58,639 nucleotides of DNA from Chitinophagaceae bacterium (GTDB lineage Bacteria > Bacteroidota > Bacteroidia > Chitinophagales > Chitinophagaceae), in NCBI GenBank assembly GCA_019247775.1, contig JAFBAN010000115.1:1-58639 (forward strand). The letters are read 5' to 3'. Both the position numbers and the translations under genes were made by a program. Below are positions 45,397-54,200 of this stretch, one piece after another. Numbering within the stretch: position 1 is the stretch's first letter; each line of letters starts with the position of its first letter. The notes under the pieces were generated by a model that was not told the origin of the DNA, ran no database searches, and saw only the letters and a program-made list of their open reading frames with translations.

Positions 45397-46476
45397 CTAC
45401 CTGCCTCTCACATTCAGCGCATCTCTCAACCCATTTCCTAATAAATTAAAGGCAAGCACCAGCAGCATGATCGCGATGCCCGGAGCGAGGGCGAGCATGG
45501 GATTATGGGTGATGATGAAATTGTAGTTCTCTTTGATCATGAGTCCCCAGCTGGGTTGCGGGGGCTGTACGCCCACGCCAAGGAAACTCAATCCCGCTTC
45601 TATCACGATGGCTGACGCGAAATTGCTGGCCGCAATCACCATCACGGGTCCGAGGATATTGGGAAGGATATGACGGAATATGATCCTCAGATTCGAATAG
45701 CCCAGCGCCCTTGTGGCTTCGATGTATTCCAGTTCACGCACCGCAAGCACCTGTCCGCGCACAAGCCGCGCCACGTTCACCCACATGGTAAGGCCCACCG
45801 CAATAAATACCTGCCAGAAACCCTTGCCCAATGCCAGTGTGATGGCGAATACCAGCAGCAGCGTGGGAATGCTCCAGATCACATTGATGATCCACATGAT
45901 GAGCTCATCTACCCAGCCGCGGAAATAACCGGCGAGTGCGCCCAGTAAAATGCCGATGGTGAGCGAGATCAGTACGGCGATCAATCCCACGCTCAGGCTC
46001 ACCCTTACGCCGATGATCAGCCTGCTCAGGATATCGCGGCCGAATTTGTCGGTGCCGAAATGATAAGTGGAATGGATCACCGGCGGTTCTCCGGCCAGGG
46101 CCAGCGGCATCGACTTTCTTTCGGTGATGCCTTCATCTACAAATTTGTTATAGATAATGCTGTCGCCTGCGATCTGCCAGGCAGTAACAGGAATATATTG
46201 GTAGTTGTCTTCAGTGCCACCCGCCAGCCGGCCGAACACGCCGGGCTGCGCAAGGTTCCGGTCGCGTTTCACCCGAAGTAAGGAGATGGCGAATCCAGGT
46301 TTTTTACTGCCGATCTCGGGGATCATGCGGTTGGCATTGGGTGAAGGATCGGGTGCAATGAAATACCCGGTAAGTGCAAGCAGCAAACTTGATATGATCA
46401 GTATCATTCCGATAACAGCGCCCTTATTGCGGAGCAGCCGGGTAAGAAACGACAGGGTGTAGGTTTTTTGTGACAC
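45397..46476 (-). CDS. OppC/DppC-like ABC transporter permease
   Basis: The 359-residue protein has one N-terminal membrane helix, a periplasmic insertion (about 45-160), and then the permease core with the EAA loop 'EATRALGYSNLRIIFRHILPN'. This is the C-type subunit of oligopeptide/dipeptide importers. No OppA, OppB, OppD or OppF gene is next to it, so its partners must lie elsewhere. It is transcribed from the region that also holds the small plus-strand gene at 46616. Confidence 0.85.
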   Translation of the reverse strand: MSQKTYTLSFLTRLLRNKGAVIGMILIISSLLLALTGYFIAPDPSPNANRMIPEIGSKKPGFAISLLRVKRDRNLAQPGVFGRLAGGTEDNYQYIPVTAWQIAGDSIIYNKFVDEGITERKSMPLALAGEPPVIHSTYHFGTDKFGRDILSRLIIGVRVSLSVGLIAVLISLTIGILLGALAGYFRGWVDELIMWIINVIWSIPTLLLVFAITLALGKGFWQVFIAVGLTMWVNVARLVRGQVLAVRELEYIEATRALGYSNLRIIFRHILPNILGPVMVIAASNFASAIVIEAGLSFLGVGVQPPQPSWGLMIKENYNFIITHNPMLALAPGIAIMLLVLAFNLLGNGLRDALNVRGR

Positions 46477-46615
46477 GCTTGAAATTAAAAATTAATGTGT
46501 TTACCGGTAAGAACACTGTTTTTACCGAAATAAATGGTACCCCAGTAAACGTTGGCAGACAATTAGTGTCTATTAAATATCCCCCAATATCCTTGTTTTA
46601 ACCAAAACAGTTTTT

Positions 46616-46699
46616 ATGAAGCGCATTTTCTCGTTTATCCTGTCACTGGTTGCCCTTGTTCCGCTGATCGTTTACGCGTGGTGGCCGGATGAGAGCTGA
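46616..46699 (+). CDS. 27-residue small membrane peptide
   Basis: The frame reads MKRIFSFILSLVALVPLIVY, then AWWPDES: a basic start, one hydrophobic helix and an acidic end, the usual form of bacterial small membrane proteins. TGTTTT-AACC-AAAACA, a perfect dyad, lies 7 nt before the ATG (46594-46609); a similar TTAACCAAAAC block precedes the gene at 32554. It lies divergent to OppC and converges on a glycosyltransferase. Translation is likely but unproven. Confidence 0.45.
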   Translation: MKRIFSFILSLVALVPLIVYAWWPDES

Positions 46700-46711
46700 A
46701 ATAGCGGCTAA

Positions 46712-46754
46712 GTACGAAATACGATCCTTTGAATCTCAAAATCGCATATCGTAC
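46712..46754. repeat. Word palindrome, TACGAAA/TCGCANN words
   Basis: Arm 1 GTACGAAATACGAT (46712-46725) and arm 2 ATCGCATATCGTAC (46741-46754) pair at 12 of 14 positions around a 15-nt spacer. Arm 2 continues as 7-mers (CTCGCAC, CTGCA) to about 46765, close to the stop of the glycosyltransferase on the minus strand (46768). Confidence 0.75.
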
Positions 46755-46767
46755 CTCGCACCTGCAT

Positions 46768-47913
46768 TCATTTCACTTTCCTTCCTTTCCATTCATAAGT
46801 ACCGAATTTACCCAGCCAGCCTGCAATAACGGTGTAGGCAATATGGAATGGTTGCATGATGGGAAACCATCCCAGCGCAGCGGTCTGCCCGAAAAAGCGG
46901 GTCACCGGCACCATAAAGCTGAGTTCTACCATTGTTTTGATGATCACCAGCAGCAGCCAGTAGCCGAATCCGTTTACGATGAACGGGCTGACCACTAGCA
47001 GCGCAAGCAATCCGAAATTCAGTGCATAAACAAGGAACAGAACCCAGAAAATAGAACGGTCGCGGTAGCTATCGGCTTTACTGGCCCAGCGGATGCGCTG
47101 GTTCAGCAGCTCTTTCCAGGTTTTCATCGGTTCGGTTATCACTATGGATCCGGGGGCAAAAAGATAAGCCAGCGCACCAGGATATTTTTCGCCGATCTTA
47201 TGCATCAGCAGCATATCGTCTCCGCTTGCCAGGCGGTCGATGCCCTCAAATCCATTCACGGCAACAAATGCTTTTTTCTGATAGGCGATATTGGCGCCAT
47301 TGCACATGGTATGGTAACCGGCCGATACCGATGCAGCGGTAATTCCCTGCAGGCTCAAAAAATCAAGTTGCTGGAACAGCGATAAAAAACTGCCGTCGCT
47401 GCTGAACATAACAGGCGCAGCTATAAACATTTTGTTACCCTGCCTCGCGAATGCATCGAAATTGCTGAGCCAGTCCGGGCCCACCAGGCAATCTGCATCG
47501 GTGCATACGATCCAGTTGCCACGGCTTTTGGATATGGCCAGTTCAATGGATTTTTTCTTATAGGAATTCAGTTTCTGATCTTGCAGCTCATCCGCTAGGT
47601 TTAGCAATACCAGGTTGGAAAAACGCTGCTGCAGTTGCCTGACTAGTTCTTCCGTCCGGTCTGTGGAATGATCATTGATGAAAATGACCTCGAATAATTC
47701 AGTCGGGTATTGCTGTTGGAGGGCGGACAGGAGACAGGTAGGGATATTCTGCTCCTCATTGCGTGCCGGGATGATCACCGAAAAAAAACATGCTGGCTTT
47801 TCGGTTTGACCCGAAATGAATACAGGCAGCCGAAGGAACCAGCGCCGGTACATCAATATCAGTACGCAATAAGCGGCCAATAAGACAGCAATGATGAGAA
47901 TGATAAGCGACAT
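46768..47913 (-). CDS. Family 2 glycosyltransferase, membrane-bound
   Basis: The 381-residue protein has an N-terminal helix (about 4-24), a GT-A domain with 'VIIPARNEEQNIP', a DxD-like 'TDADC', 'GDDMLL' and 'NQRIRWASK' (the QxxRW-like processive motif), and C-terminal helices. It resembles chitin/hyaluronan-synthase-like enzymes and bacterial carotenoid or ornithine lipid glycosyltransferases; which is not clear. The gene stands alone and is divergent from the MarR operon. Confidence 0.75.
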   Translation of the reverse strand: MSLIILIIAVLLAAYCVLILMYRRWFLRLPVFISGQTEKPACFFSVIIPARNEEQNIPTCLLSALQQQYPTELFEVIFINDHSTDRTEELVRQLQQRFSNLVLLNLADELQDQKLNSYKKKSIELAISKSRGNWIVCTDADCLVGPDWLSNFDAFARQGNKMFIAAPVMFSSDGSFLSLFQQLDFLSLQGITAASVSAGYHTMCNGANIAYQKKAFVAVNGFEGIDRLASGDDMLLMHKIGEKYPGALAYLFAPGSIVITEPMKTWKELLNQRIRWASKADSYRDRSIFWVLFLVYALNFGLLALLVVSPFIVNGFGYWLLLVIIKTMVELSFMVPVTRFFGQTAALGWFPIMQPFHIAYTVIAGWLGKFGTYEWKGRKVK

Positions 47914-47949
47914 GGATCACAAAGAAACTCAATAAACAGCAACTAGGTA

Positions 47950-48037
47950 AGTCTGGAGTTAGGAGTCTGGAGTCTGGAGTAGGGGCTTCAGAGATTTGAA
48001 TCTTTACTCCAGACTCCTAACTCCTAACTTCCAGGCT
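47950..48037. repeat. Word palindrome, AGTCTGG/AGTTAGG words
   Basis: Arm 1 (47950-47984): AGTCTGG, AGTTAGG, AGTCTGG, AGTCTGG, AGTAGGG. Arm 2 (48009-48037): CCAGACT, CCTAACT, CCTAACT, TCCAGGCT. It lies in a divergent gap, so it cannot be a 3' element of either gene. Confidence 0.9.
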
Positions 48038-48052
48038 ATCGATAGATTTTTC

Positions 48053-48103
48053 TTGGCCGAATCAGAAAAACATCCCAACTTTGAATAGTTGCATAGCTAA
48101 CTA
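48053..48103 (+). promoter_or_regulatory. MarR-operon promoter with overlapping operator dyad
   Basis: TTGG (48053-48056) and CAACTTTG (48076-48083), spacer 19 nt, match the Bacteroidota promoter with one mismatch in the -7 box. TAGTT-N8-AACTA (48086-48103) covers the expected start site, the usual position for a MarR-type autorepressor operator. The ATG follows 2 nt later. Confidence 0.55.
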
Positions 48104-48104
48104 T

Positions 48105-48545
48105 ATGTCAAACAACCAATTTAAGCGGGGTGAATTATACAGTGTGATCAATGGCATGGCTTCAACGGCCGTGGCCAGGAGGTTGCAGAAGAATTTCAGG
48201 CAGGCCGGATTGGAGATCACCATCGAACAATGGAGTGTGCTGTATCATTTGTGGAAGGAGGACTGCCTCAGCCAGCAGGAACTGTGCAACCGCACCTTCC
48301 GCGATAAACCCAGCATTACGCGGCTGATCGATAACCTGGAAAAACAGAAACTGGTAAGACGGATGGCATCCAAATCGGACAGAAGGATCAACCTGGTCTG
48401 TCTTACCGAATCAGCACGGGAATTGCAGGAACGAACGATAGACCTGGCCAACCAGACCATGAACGAGGCGTTGCTGGGCATCAGTCGCGAAGAGATCGAT
48501 ACCGTGAAACAGGTATTGCAGAAAGTGTACGACAATCTGGTCTGA
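48105..48545 (+). CDS. MarR family transcriptional regulator
   Basis: I take the ATG at 48105 (146 residues); a TTG at 48081 would lie inside the promoter. A winged helix domain is clear: 'LEITIEQWSVLYHLWKEDCLSQQELCNRT', quoted by its start, then 'KPSITRLIDNLEKQKLVRR' and the wing 'SDRRINLVCLT'. MarR proteins repress their own operon and release on binding a phenolic or acyl ligand. The acyl-CoA dehydrogenase follows 31 bp downstream, so an acyl-CoA or fatty-acid ligand is reasonable. Confidence 0.85.
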   Translation: MSNNQFKRGELYSVINGMASTAVARRLQKNFRQAGLEITIEQWSVLYHLWKEDCLSQQELCNRTFRDKPSITRLIDNLEKQKLVRRMASKSDRRINLVCLTESARELQERTIDLANQTMNEALLGISREEIDTVKQVLQKVYDNLV

Positions 48546-48576
48546 TCATTTATACAATCAATCTAAATATCTTCCC

Positions 48577-50367
48577 ATGGAAGCGACAACAAACCAGGCA
48601 GCCCTCAAAGGTGGTGAGTGGTTGATCAAAGAAAGCAATGCTTTCGACAGTTTTATCCCTGAAGATTTTAACGAGGAACAAAAGATGGTGATGGATATGT
48701 GCGCTCAGTTCCTGGACAGCGAGATAATACCTATCATCGATCGTATAGACCAGCAGGAGCCGGGGCTGATGCCTACGCTGCTTGAAAAAGCGGGCGAACA
48801 GGGACTGTTGTCGACTTCATTTCCGGAAGAATATGGTGGGTTGGGAAAGGATTTTATAACGTCGACCCTCGTGAACGAGGGATTGGGCGGCGGCTATTCT
48901 TTTTCGGTGGCGGTTGCGGCCCATACCGGTATCGGTTCATTGCCGATACTGTATTTCGGTTCCGAAGCTCTCAAACAGAAATACATTCCCAAGCTCGCCA
49001 GCGGCGAATGGAAAGGCGCGTATGGTCTGACCGAACCCAACAGCGGCAGCGATGCCCTGGGCGCAAAAACAACCGCTACACTCAGTGCGGACGGGAAACA
49101 TTACCTGCTGAACGGCCAGAAATGCTGGATCACGAATGGCGGTTTTGCGGATGTGTACACGGTATTTGCCAAGGTAGACGGAGATAAATTCACCGGCTTT
49201 GTGGTGGAGCGCGGGTTTGAAGGATTTACGCAGGGACCGGAGGAGCATAAAATGGGCATTAAAGGGTCGTCGACGGTGCAGTTGTATTTCCAGGACTGTA
49301 AAGTGCCTGTGGAGAATGTGCTGGGTGAGATCGGTAAAGGACATTTGATCGCTTTCAATATCCTGAATATCGGCCGGCTTAAACTGTGCGCGGCTGCATT
49401 GGGCGGATCCAAGCGCGCTACGACTACATCGGTGCAGTATGCGAAAACACGGGAGCAGTTCAAGCTGCCGATCGTAAAATTCGGCGCTATCCGTCATAAA
49501 ATAGCCGAAATGGCGATCCGTATGTGGGTATGCGAAAGCGCGCTCTACCGCACGGCAAAATGCATCGATCTTAAAGAAGCGGAATTGCTGGCAGGCGGAC
49601 ACAGCTTTGCCGAATCTCTCCTCGGCGGCGCAGAGGAATATGCGATCGAATGCTCGATGCTGAAAGTATTTGGAAGCGAGATGCTGGATTTTGTGGTGGA
49701 CGAAGGCGTGCAGATCCATGGCGGCAATGGTTTCAGCGATGAATACCCGATATCAAAAGCCTATCGCGACAGCCGCATTAACCGGATCTATGAGGGCACG
49801 AATGAGATCAACCGGCTGCTTACTGTTGACATGATGCTCAAACGCGCCATGAAAGGCAAACTCGATCTGATGACGCCCGCTATGGCCGTTCAGAAAGAGC
49901 TGATGAGCATTCCTGATTTTGGCGCGGAAGAAGAAGGCGCATTTGCAAAAGAGCGGAAGTATATTGCCAATTTCAAAAAAGCCATCCTGATGGTGGCAGG
50001 CGCTGCCGTGCAGAAGCTGATGATGCAGCTGGAAAAAGAACAGGAAGTGCTTATGAATATTGCGGACATGTCTATCGAGGCCTTCCACGCAGAAAGCGCT
50101 TTATTGCGTGTAATGAAACTGGCCAATACCCGGGGCGAAGCGGGGGTAAACCTGCAGGCGGATATCATGCGAACCTATCTCTACGATGCCGCCGACCGCA
50201 TCAATAAGGCTGGAAAAGATGCCCTCAACAGTTTTGCCGAAGGCGATGAGCTGAGGATGATGCATATCGGACTGAAGCGATTCACCAAAGTGGAGCCCTT
50301 CAATACCAAAGATGCCCGCCGCCGGATAGCCGAAAAGCTGGTTTCTGCCAACGGATATCATTTCTGA
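48577..50367 (+). CDS. Acyl-CoA dehydrogenase
   Basis: The 596-residue protein has the three-domain ACAD fold: 'YGLTEPNSGSDALGAKTTA' (FAD site), 'CWITNGGFAD', 'AKTREQFKLPI', and near the end of the core 'VQIHGGNGFSDEYPISKAYRD' with 'RIYEGTNEIN' (catalytic Glu region). The C-terminal extension of about 150 residues (about 430-596) is typical of very-long-chain-type and Bacteroidota enzymes. It oxidises fatty acyl-CoA in beta-oxidation. It shares an operon with the MarR regulator and ends before a strong terminator. Confidence 0.9.
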   Translation: MEATTNQAALKGGEWLIKESNAFDSFIPEDFNEEQKMVMDMCAQFLDSEIIPIIDRIDQQEPGLMPTLLEKAGEQGLLSTSFPEEYGGLGKDFITSTLVNEGLGGGYSFSVAVAAHTGIGSLPILYFGSEALKQKYIPKLASGEWKGAYGLTEPNSGSDALGAKTTATLSADGKHYLLNGQKCWITNGGFADVYTVFAKVDGDKFTGFVVERGFEGFTQGPEEHKMGIKGSSTVQLYFQDCKVPVENVLGEIGKGHLIAFNILNIGRLKLCAAALGGSKRATTTSVQYAKTREQFKLPIVKFGAIRHKIAEMAIRMWVCESALYRTAKCIDLKEAELLAGGHSFAESLLGGAEEYAIECSMLKVFGSEMLDFVVDEGVQIHGGNGFSDEYPISKAYRDSRINRIYEGTNEINRLLTVDMMLKRAMKGKLDLMTPAMAVQKELMSIPDFGAEEEGAFAKERKYIANFKKAILMVAGAAVQKLMMQLEKEQEVLMNIADMSIEAFHAESALLRVMKLANTRGEAGVNLQADIMRTYLYDAADRINKAGKDALNSFAEGDELRMMHIGLKRFTKVEPFNTKDARRRIAEKLVSANGYHF

Positions 50368-50448
50368 GAAAATATCTGGAAAAATTATTAACTTTCAGAA
50401 AGATTTTTAATATTTGGTTTTTGTTTTACGGTTGCTTGCTAAAACAAA

Positions 50449-50482
50449 GCCTCATTGCCTTTTGGCAGTGAGGTTTTTTTTT
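50449..50482 (+). terminator. Intrinsic terminator of the MarR-ACAD operon
   Basis: CCTCATTGCC (50450-50459) pairs with GGCAGTGAGG (50464-50473) around TTTT, followed by nine T (50474-50482). It lies 82 bp after the stop. Confidence 0.9.
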
Positions 50483-50608
50483 AGTCTGGAGTCTGGAGTT
50501 GGGAGTCTGGAGTAAAGTTCCGAATTGATCGGGGTTTATTTTAGGATGCAACCAGCAGAGCCCTTAATTTTTTCTTTACTCCAGACTCCTAACTCCAAAC
50601 TCCAGACT
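50483..50608. repeat. Word palindrome, AGTCTGG words, directly after a terminator
   Basis: Arm 1 (50483-50517): AGTCTGG, AGTCTGG, AGTTGGG, AGTCTGG, AGTAAAG. Arm 2 (50574-50608): CTTTACT, CCAGACT, CCTAACT, CCAAACT, CCAGACT. All five words pair, with few mismatches, across a 56-nt spacer. It starts right at the T-run of the terminator. Confidence 0.9.
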
Positions 50609-50629
50609 TACTTTCTTTATCTTCAGTAC

Positions 50630-51790
50630 ATGAAATACATCTTTTTCGTCGCTGTTCTGTTTTCATCTGGTCTTTTTGCGCAGACTCCCAAGTATGTACT
50701 GGCCCGGTCGGTGGGTAAGTTGCCGGCCATTTCTTATGGTCTGGGTGACGATCGCCTTGGCGGGGCGAGAATGGGTTATATCGATACGAACGTGCTGTTC
50801 AGGGTGATCGATTCTACTAAGGAGATGTACCATGTGCAGTTATCGAAGTTTCATACCGCCTATGTTGATAAAGCCTATCTGCGTTTCGATAGTCTGCCGG
50901 CTGAGAAGCCTTTTTATCTCACCGGTTCCATGCGGGCCAAGGGCGATATCGGGAGTGATACGGTATTCATCAGCATGGACGGGCATCTTCCGTACAAAAG
51001 TTATATGGAAGTGAATCCATCCCGCATCATCGTGGAAATATTCGGGGTGCAGAGCAATACCAACTGGATCACCCAGCTGCAGTCGCTGAAAGAAGTGAGG
51101 AATGTTTATTACAACCAGATAGAGGATGATGTACTGCGTGTGGTGATCGAACTCCAGCACCGGCAGCACTGGGGATACACGATCGGGTACAAGGGCAAGG
51201 CGCTGTACATCCGGGTGAAGCAGCAGCCGGAGAAACTGGACATCACCAAACTGAAGATCGGTATCGATGCCGGCCATGGCGGCACCAATGTGGGCGCAGA
51301 CGGGGTGAAGACAGGCGCGTCCGAAAAGACCTACACTTTACTTTTTGCCAAGGCGCTGGAAAGATACCTGAAGAAGAAGGGCGTCAAAAATATCGTGATG
51401 ACCCGCCGCAGTGATACCACTTTCGATAATAAGGACAGGGTCGTATTCATGCAGCAGCAGGATCCGGATATATTGATCAGCCTGCACCTGAATTCGAGCA
51501 ATAATCCCCAGGTACAGGGAGTGAGTACCTACTATAAGCATATCGGCTTCCGCCCGCTCACCACAGCCATCCTGAAACGAATGCTGGAGCTAAACCTGGA
51601 TGAGTTCGGCAATGTGGGGAGTTTCAATTTCATGTACAGCCAGCCAACCGATTTTGTAAACAGTCTTACTGAGATCGCCTTTCTCAGCAATGTGGAGGAT
51701 GAACGCAGGATCGTTACGCCGGCATTTCATGAGAACGTAGCCAAGAAGATCTATCTGGCGGTGACGGATTGGTTGAAAGCGGTCAAATAA
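50630..51790 (+). CDS. N-acetylmuramoyl-L-alanine amidase (Amidase_3)
   Basis: The ATG at 50630 gives 386 residues with a signal peptide (about 1-17, ending LFAQ); an upstream in-frame start would run through the repeat. An SH3/AMIN-like N-terminal part is followed by the Amidase_3 core: zinc motif 'IDAGHGG', Glu in 'ASEKTY', His in 'ISLHLNSS', and the catalytic Glu in 'LTEIAFLSN'. It cleaves the peptide from glycan strands of peptidoglycan, in cell separation or wall recycling. Confidence 0.9.
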   Translation: MKYIFFVAVLFSSGLFAQTPKYVLARSVGKLPAISYGLGDDRLGGARMGYIDTNVLFRVIDSTKEMYHVQLSKFHTAYVDKAYLRFDSLPAEKPFYLTGSMRAKGDIGSDTVFISMDGHLPYKSYMEVNPSRIIVEIFGVQSNTNWITQLQSLKEVRNVYYNQIEDDVLRVVIELQHRQHWGYTIGYKGKALYIRVKQQPEKLDITKLKIGIDAGHGGTNVGADGVKTGASEKTYTLLFAKALERYLKKKGVKNIVMTRRSDTTFDNKDRVVFMQQQDPDILISLHLNSSNNPQVQGVSTYYKHIGFRPLTTAILKRMLELNLDEFGNVGSFNFMYSQPTDFVNSLTEIAFLSNVEDERRIVTPAFHENVAKKIYLAVTDWLKAVK

Positions 51791-51794
51791 TTTT

Positions 51795-51957
51795 AAATTG
51801 GAGATTTGCGATTCAGCGACCCCGAGTTTGGTACTCAGCGCAAGCTCCGTTAACTCATGTTCTCTGCGGTAAAATATGGCTGGCCCGTTGCGGAGTTATT
51901 TTTCACCGCAGAGAACATGAGTTAACAGAGTTTCGCAGAGCGTAAATTTCCTAATTT
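51795..51957. repeat. Nested word palindrome with 22-bp perfect inner arms
   Basis: The inner arms (51849-51870 and 51905-51926) are perfect complements over 22 bp, starting GTTAACTCATG and ending TCTCTGCGGT. The outer arms, AAATTGGAGATTTGCG (51795-51810) and CGTAAATTTCCTAATTT (51941-51957), pair imperfectly and use a different word. The first outer arm is 4 nt after the amidase stop; the second ends 15 nt before the converging S9 stop. The inner words are shared with 45261-45331. Confidence 0.9.
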
Positions 51958-51972
51958 GGAAATTTCAAGTCC

Positions 51973-54129
51973 TTACCTCGGCGCTCTATCAATAAATCTC
52001 TCAAAAAACTCCACCGTCCGGAGCATCTGATCTATCCTCTGCCGGTTGTTGCCGCTGCGGGTGAGCTCGTGGGTGGCGCCGGGGTGACGGACGTATTCTA
52101 CCGTTCTGCCCAGCACTTTTAAACTGCGGTACATCATTTCGCCCTGGATCACGCCGGTCCTGAGATCATTCTCTCCATGGAACATAAGATAAGGCGTGTG
52201 AATGTTCTGCACATAGCTGATAGGCGATTCTCTTTCGATGATCGCTTTCGTGGCCGGTTCCCAGGGATAGCCCCCGAAATAGTTGGGCACCAGCCGCCAT
52301 GCATTACCCTCGCCGAAAAAAGTTCCCAGGTCATATACGCCGCGCTGCGATACCGCCGCTCTGAAACGCTGGTCGTGACCGATGATCCAGGCCACCAGGT
52401 ATCCGGCATAAGACCCGCCGGTGACCGCCAGCCGCGAAGTATCGATAGATCCATCGGCTCCTGCTTTATCGAGCGCGGTCAGCACATCTGAAGTGGGGCC
52501 TGTTCCCCAGTCGTTGATATTCGCCCGCAGAAACGCTGCCCCGTATCCGCCGGAACCGCGCGGATTGCAGTACACGACGATGTAACCGCGACCGGCATAG
52601 TACTGGAATTCATGCCACATGGATGATTCGCCGGGTCCCCACATAGCCGTAGGTCCGCCATGGATATCGAGAATGGCGGGATATTTTTTTCCGGGCTGGT
52701 AGTTTGAGGGCTTCATCACCCAGTATTCGATGGTCAATCCTTTTTCATTCACAAAACTTTTCTTTTCCGGAAAGCTCAGGGTTTTGTTTTTCAGCCATTC
52801 GAAGTTGAAACTGCTGATGCGGGCTGCATTCTTACCTGTTGCATCCGAAGTATAGAGTTCGAAAGGATTTGCCACTTCTGTTTTAACGAACACCATTTTG
52901 TTATTGCGCAGATCGAAACTGCTGATGCCGGAATTGAAATCGGACAAAGGTTCTACCTGTTTGGTGCGCAGATCAACACGATACACCGGTGCACCGCCAT
53001 TGCTCTGTGCGGCGAAATAGAGGTAACGTTCATCCTGGCTCCAGACGATATTGCTTTTACTGCGATCGAAGGGGAGATTGATGATATCTTTTTCTGTTCC
53101 GTCGAGCGGCATTACGGCCAGCATCGGAATATCCACGAATGATGTATTGCCGTACTGGAATGCCAGCCATTTACCTGAGGGCGATAGTTTAGCGCTATTA
53201 TAGCTTTTGCCTTCGGCCCCTAGTATTTTTCTGAGGTGGGCGCCTTTGGCGTCTGCGAGAAACAACTCGCTTTCCAGCGAACGGTCTGGATGCTGCGTGG
53301 AGTCGATATCTCCTGTAAGCAACAGCTGCCGGCCATCCGGTGTAAACTCGGCGCTGTTGTAGCGGTAAAAGCCATGGGTTACGCTTACCGGTTGCGCCCC
53401 GGGGATAGCGTCTACAAGAAAGAAGTGGTTGAATGAGATCTCGGCGCTGGTAACAGACTCTTCCTGGAAATTGAGTTTGTTGATCACTTTGGCTTTGCGG
53501 TCGTTGGCATTGTTATCGAGATAGGCCCTGATCTCTTCGAGGCTTCCATCAGGGTCGGGTTTTGCGTTGGAAGGGACGAACTGGCCGTTCTTTTCAAAGC
53601 CTGGTTTTTCATAAGGCCATTTCGGTGCTTCCTTTCCGGGATTGAGATCTGCATCTTTCAGCAGTTCTTTCAGGCTGATGCTGGCGGAGAACAGGATCTG
53701 CCTGCCATCCGGGCTCCATTTCGGGCCAGATGCCCCGTACCTGAAATGGGTAAGCTGCAGGGGTTCGCCGCCATCGAACGGCAATAAAAAGATCTGGGCT
53801 TTATTATCCACCGTTCTCACAAATGCAAGCTGTTTTCCATCCGGGCTCCAGGCCGGCTGCGAAGCGGGCTCGCGGGTAAGCTGTTTTGGCGCAGCAGATC
53901 CATCTGTGGGTACAACCCATACCTGGTTCACATATTTGTATTCCCATTTGTTATCGCCGTCGGGTTCAATGCTGTTGACCACGAATGCGGCTTTGCTGCC
54001 GTCTGGGCTGATCGTAACCCCGCTGAGTTGTTTGATCTTCAGCATATCGGTTACCTTGATCAGTTTATCATTGTTCTGTGCAGAACAGAAATGGCTAGTG
54101 ATGAGAAAAATGAATGTTATCTTTTTCAT
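51973..54129 (-). CDS. Exported S9 family prolyl oligopeptidase
   Basis: The 718-residue protein has a signal peptide (about 1-18, ending HFCSAQ), a WD40/PD40-like beta-propeller with repeats such as 'QPAWSPDGKQLAF' and 'GPKWSPDGRQILF', and an alpha/beta-hydrolase domain with the nucleophile motif 'GGSYAGYL', Asp in 'HGENDLRT' and His in 'PGATHELT'. It belongs to the dipeptidyl/oligopeptidyl peptidase group and works in the periplasm. Gene alone; 3' ends converge with the amidase. Confidence 0.9.
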   Translation of the reverse strand: MKKITFIFLITSHFCSAQNNDKLIKVTDMLKIKQLSGVTISPDGSKAAFVVNSIEPDGDNKWEYKYVNQVWVVPTDGSAAPKQLTREPASQPAWSPDGKQLAFVRTVDNKAQIFLLPFDGGEPLQLTHFRYGASGPKWSPDGRQILFSASISLKELLKDADLNPGKEAPKWPYEKPGFEKNGQFVPSNAKPDPDGSLEEIRAYLDNNANDRKAKVINKLNFQEESVTSAEISFNHFFLVDAIPGAQPVSVTHGFYRYNSAEFTPDGRQLLLTGDIDSTQHPDRSLESELFLADAKGAHLRKILGAEGKSYNSAKLSPSGKWLAFQYGNTSFVDIPMLAVMPLDGTEKDIINLPFDRSKSNIVWSQDERYLYFAAQSNGGAPVYRVDLRTKQVEPLSDFNSGISSFDLRNNKMVFVKTEVANPFELYTSDATGKNAARISSFNFEWLKNKTLSFPEKKSFVNEKGLTIEYWVMKPSNYQPGKKYPAILDIHGGPTAMWGPGESSMWHEFQYYAGRGYIVVYCNPRGSGGYGAAFLRANINDWGTGPTSDVLTALDKAGADGSIDTSRLAVTGGSYAGYLVAWIIGHDQRFRAAVSQRGVYDLGTFFGEGNAWRLVPNYFGGYPWEPATKAIIERESPISYVQNIHTPYLMFHGENDLRTGVIQGEMMYRSLKVLGRTVEYVRHPGATHELTRSGNNRQRIDQMLRTVEFFERFIDRAPR

Positions 54130-54200
54130 GGTGTGGGTTGGGATGGGAAAGTACGAAGAAAATCCAGCGGCTCATAACGCGCGGCGTTCTTTCAACCTCG

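Noticed and set aside
48937..49719. A 260-codon frame opposite the acyl-CoA dehydrogenase
   Set aside because: Antisense to a strong ACAD core.
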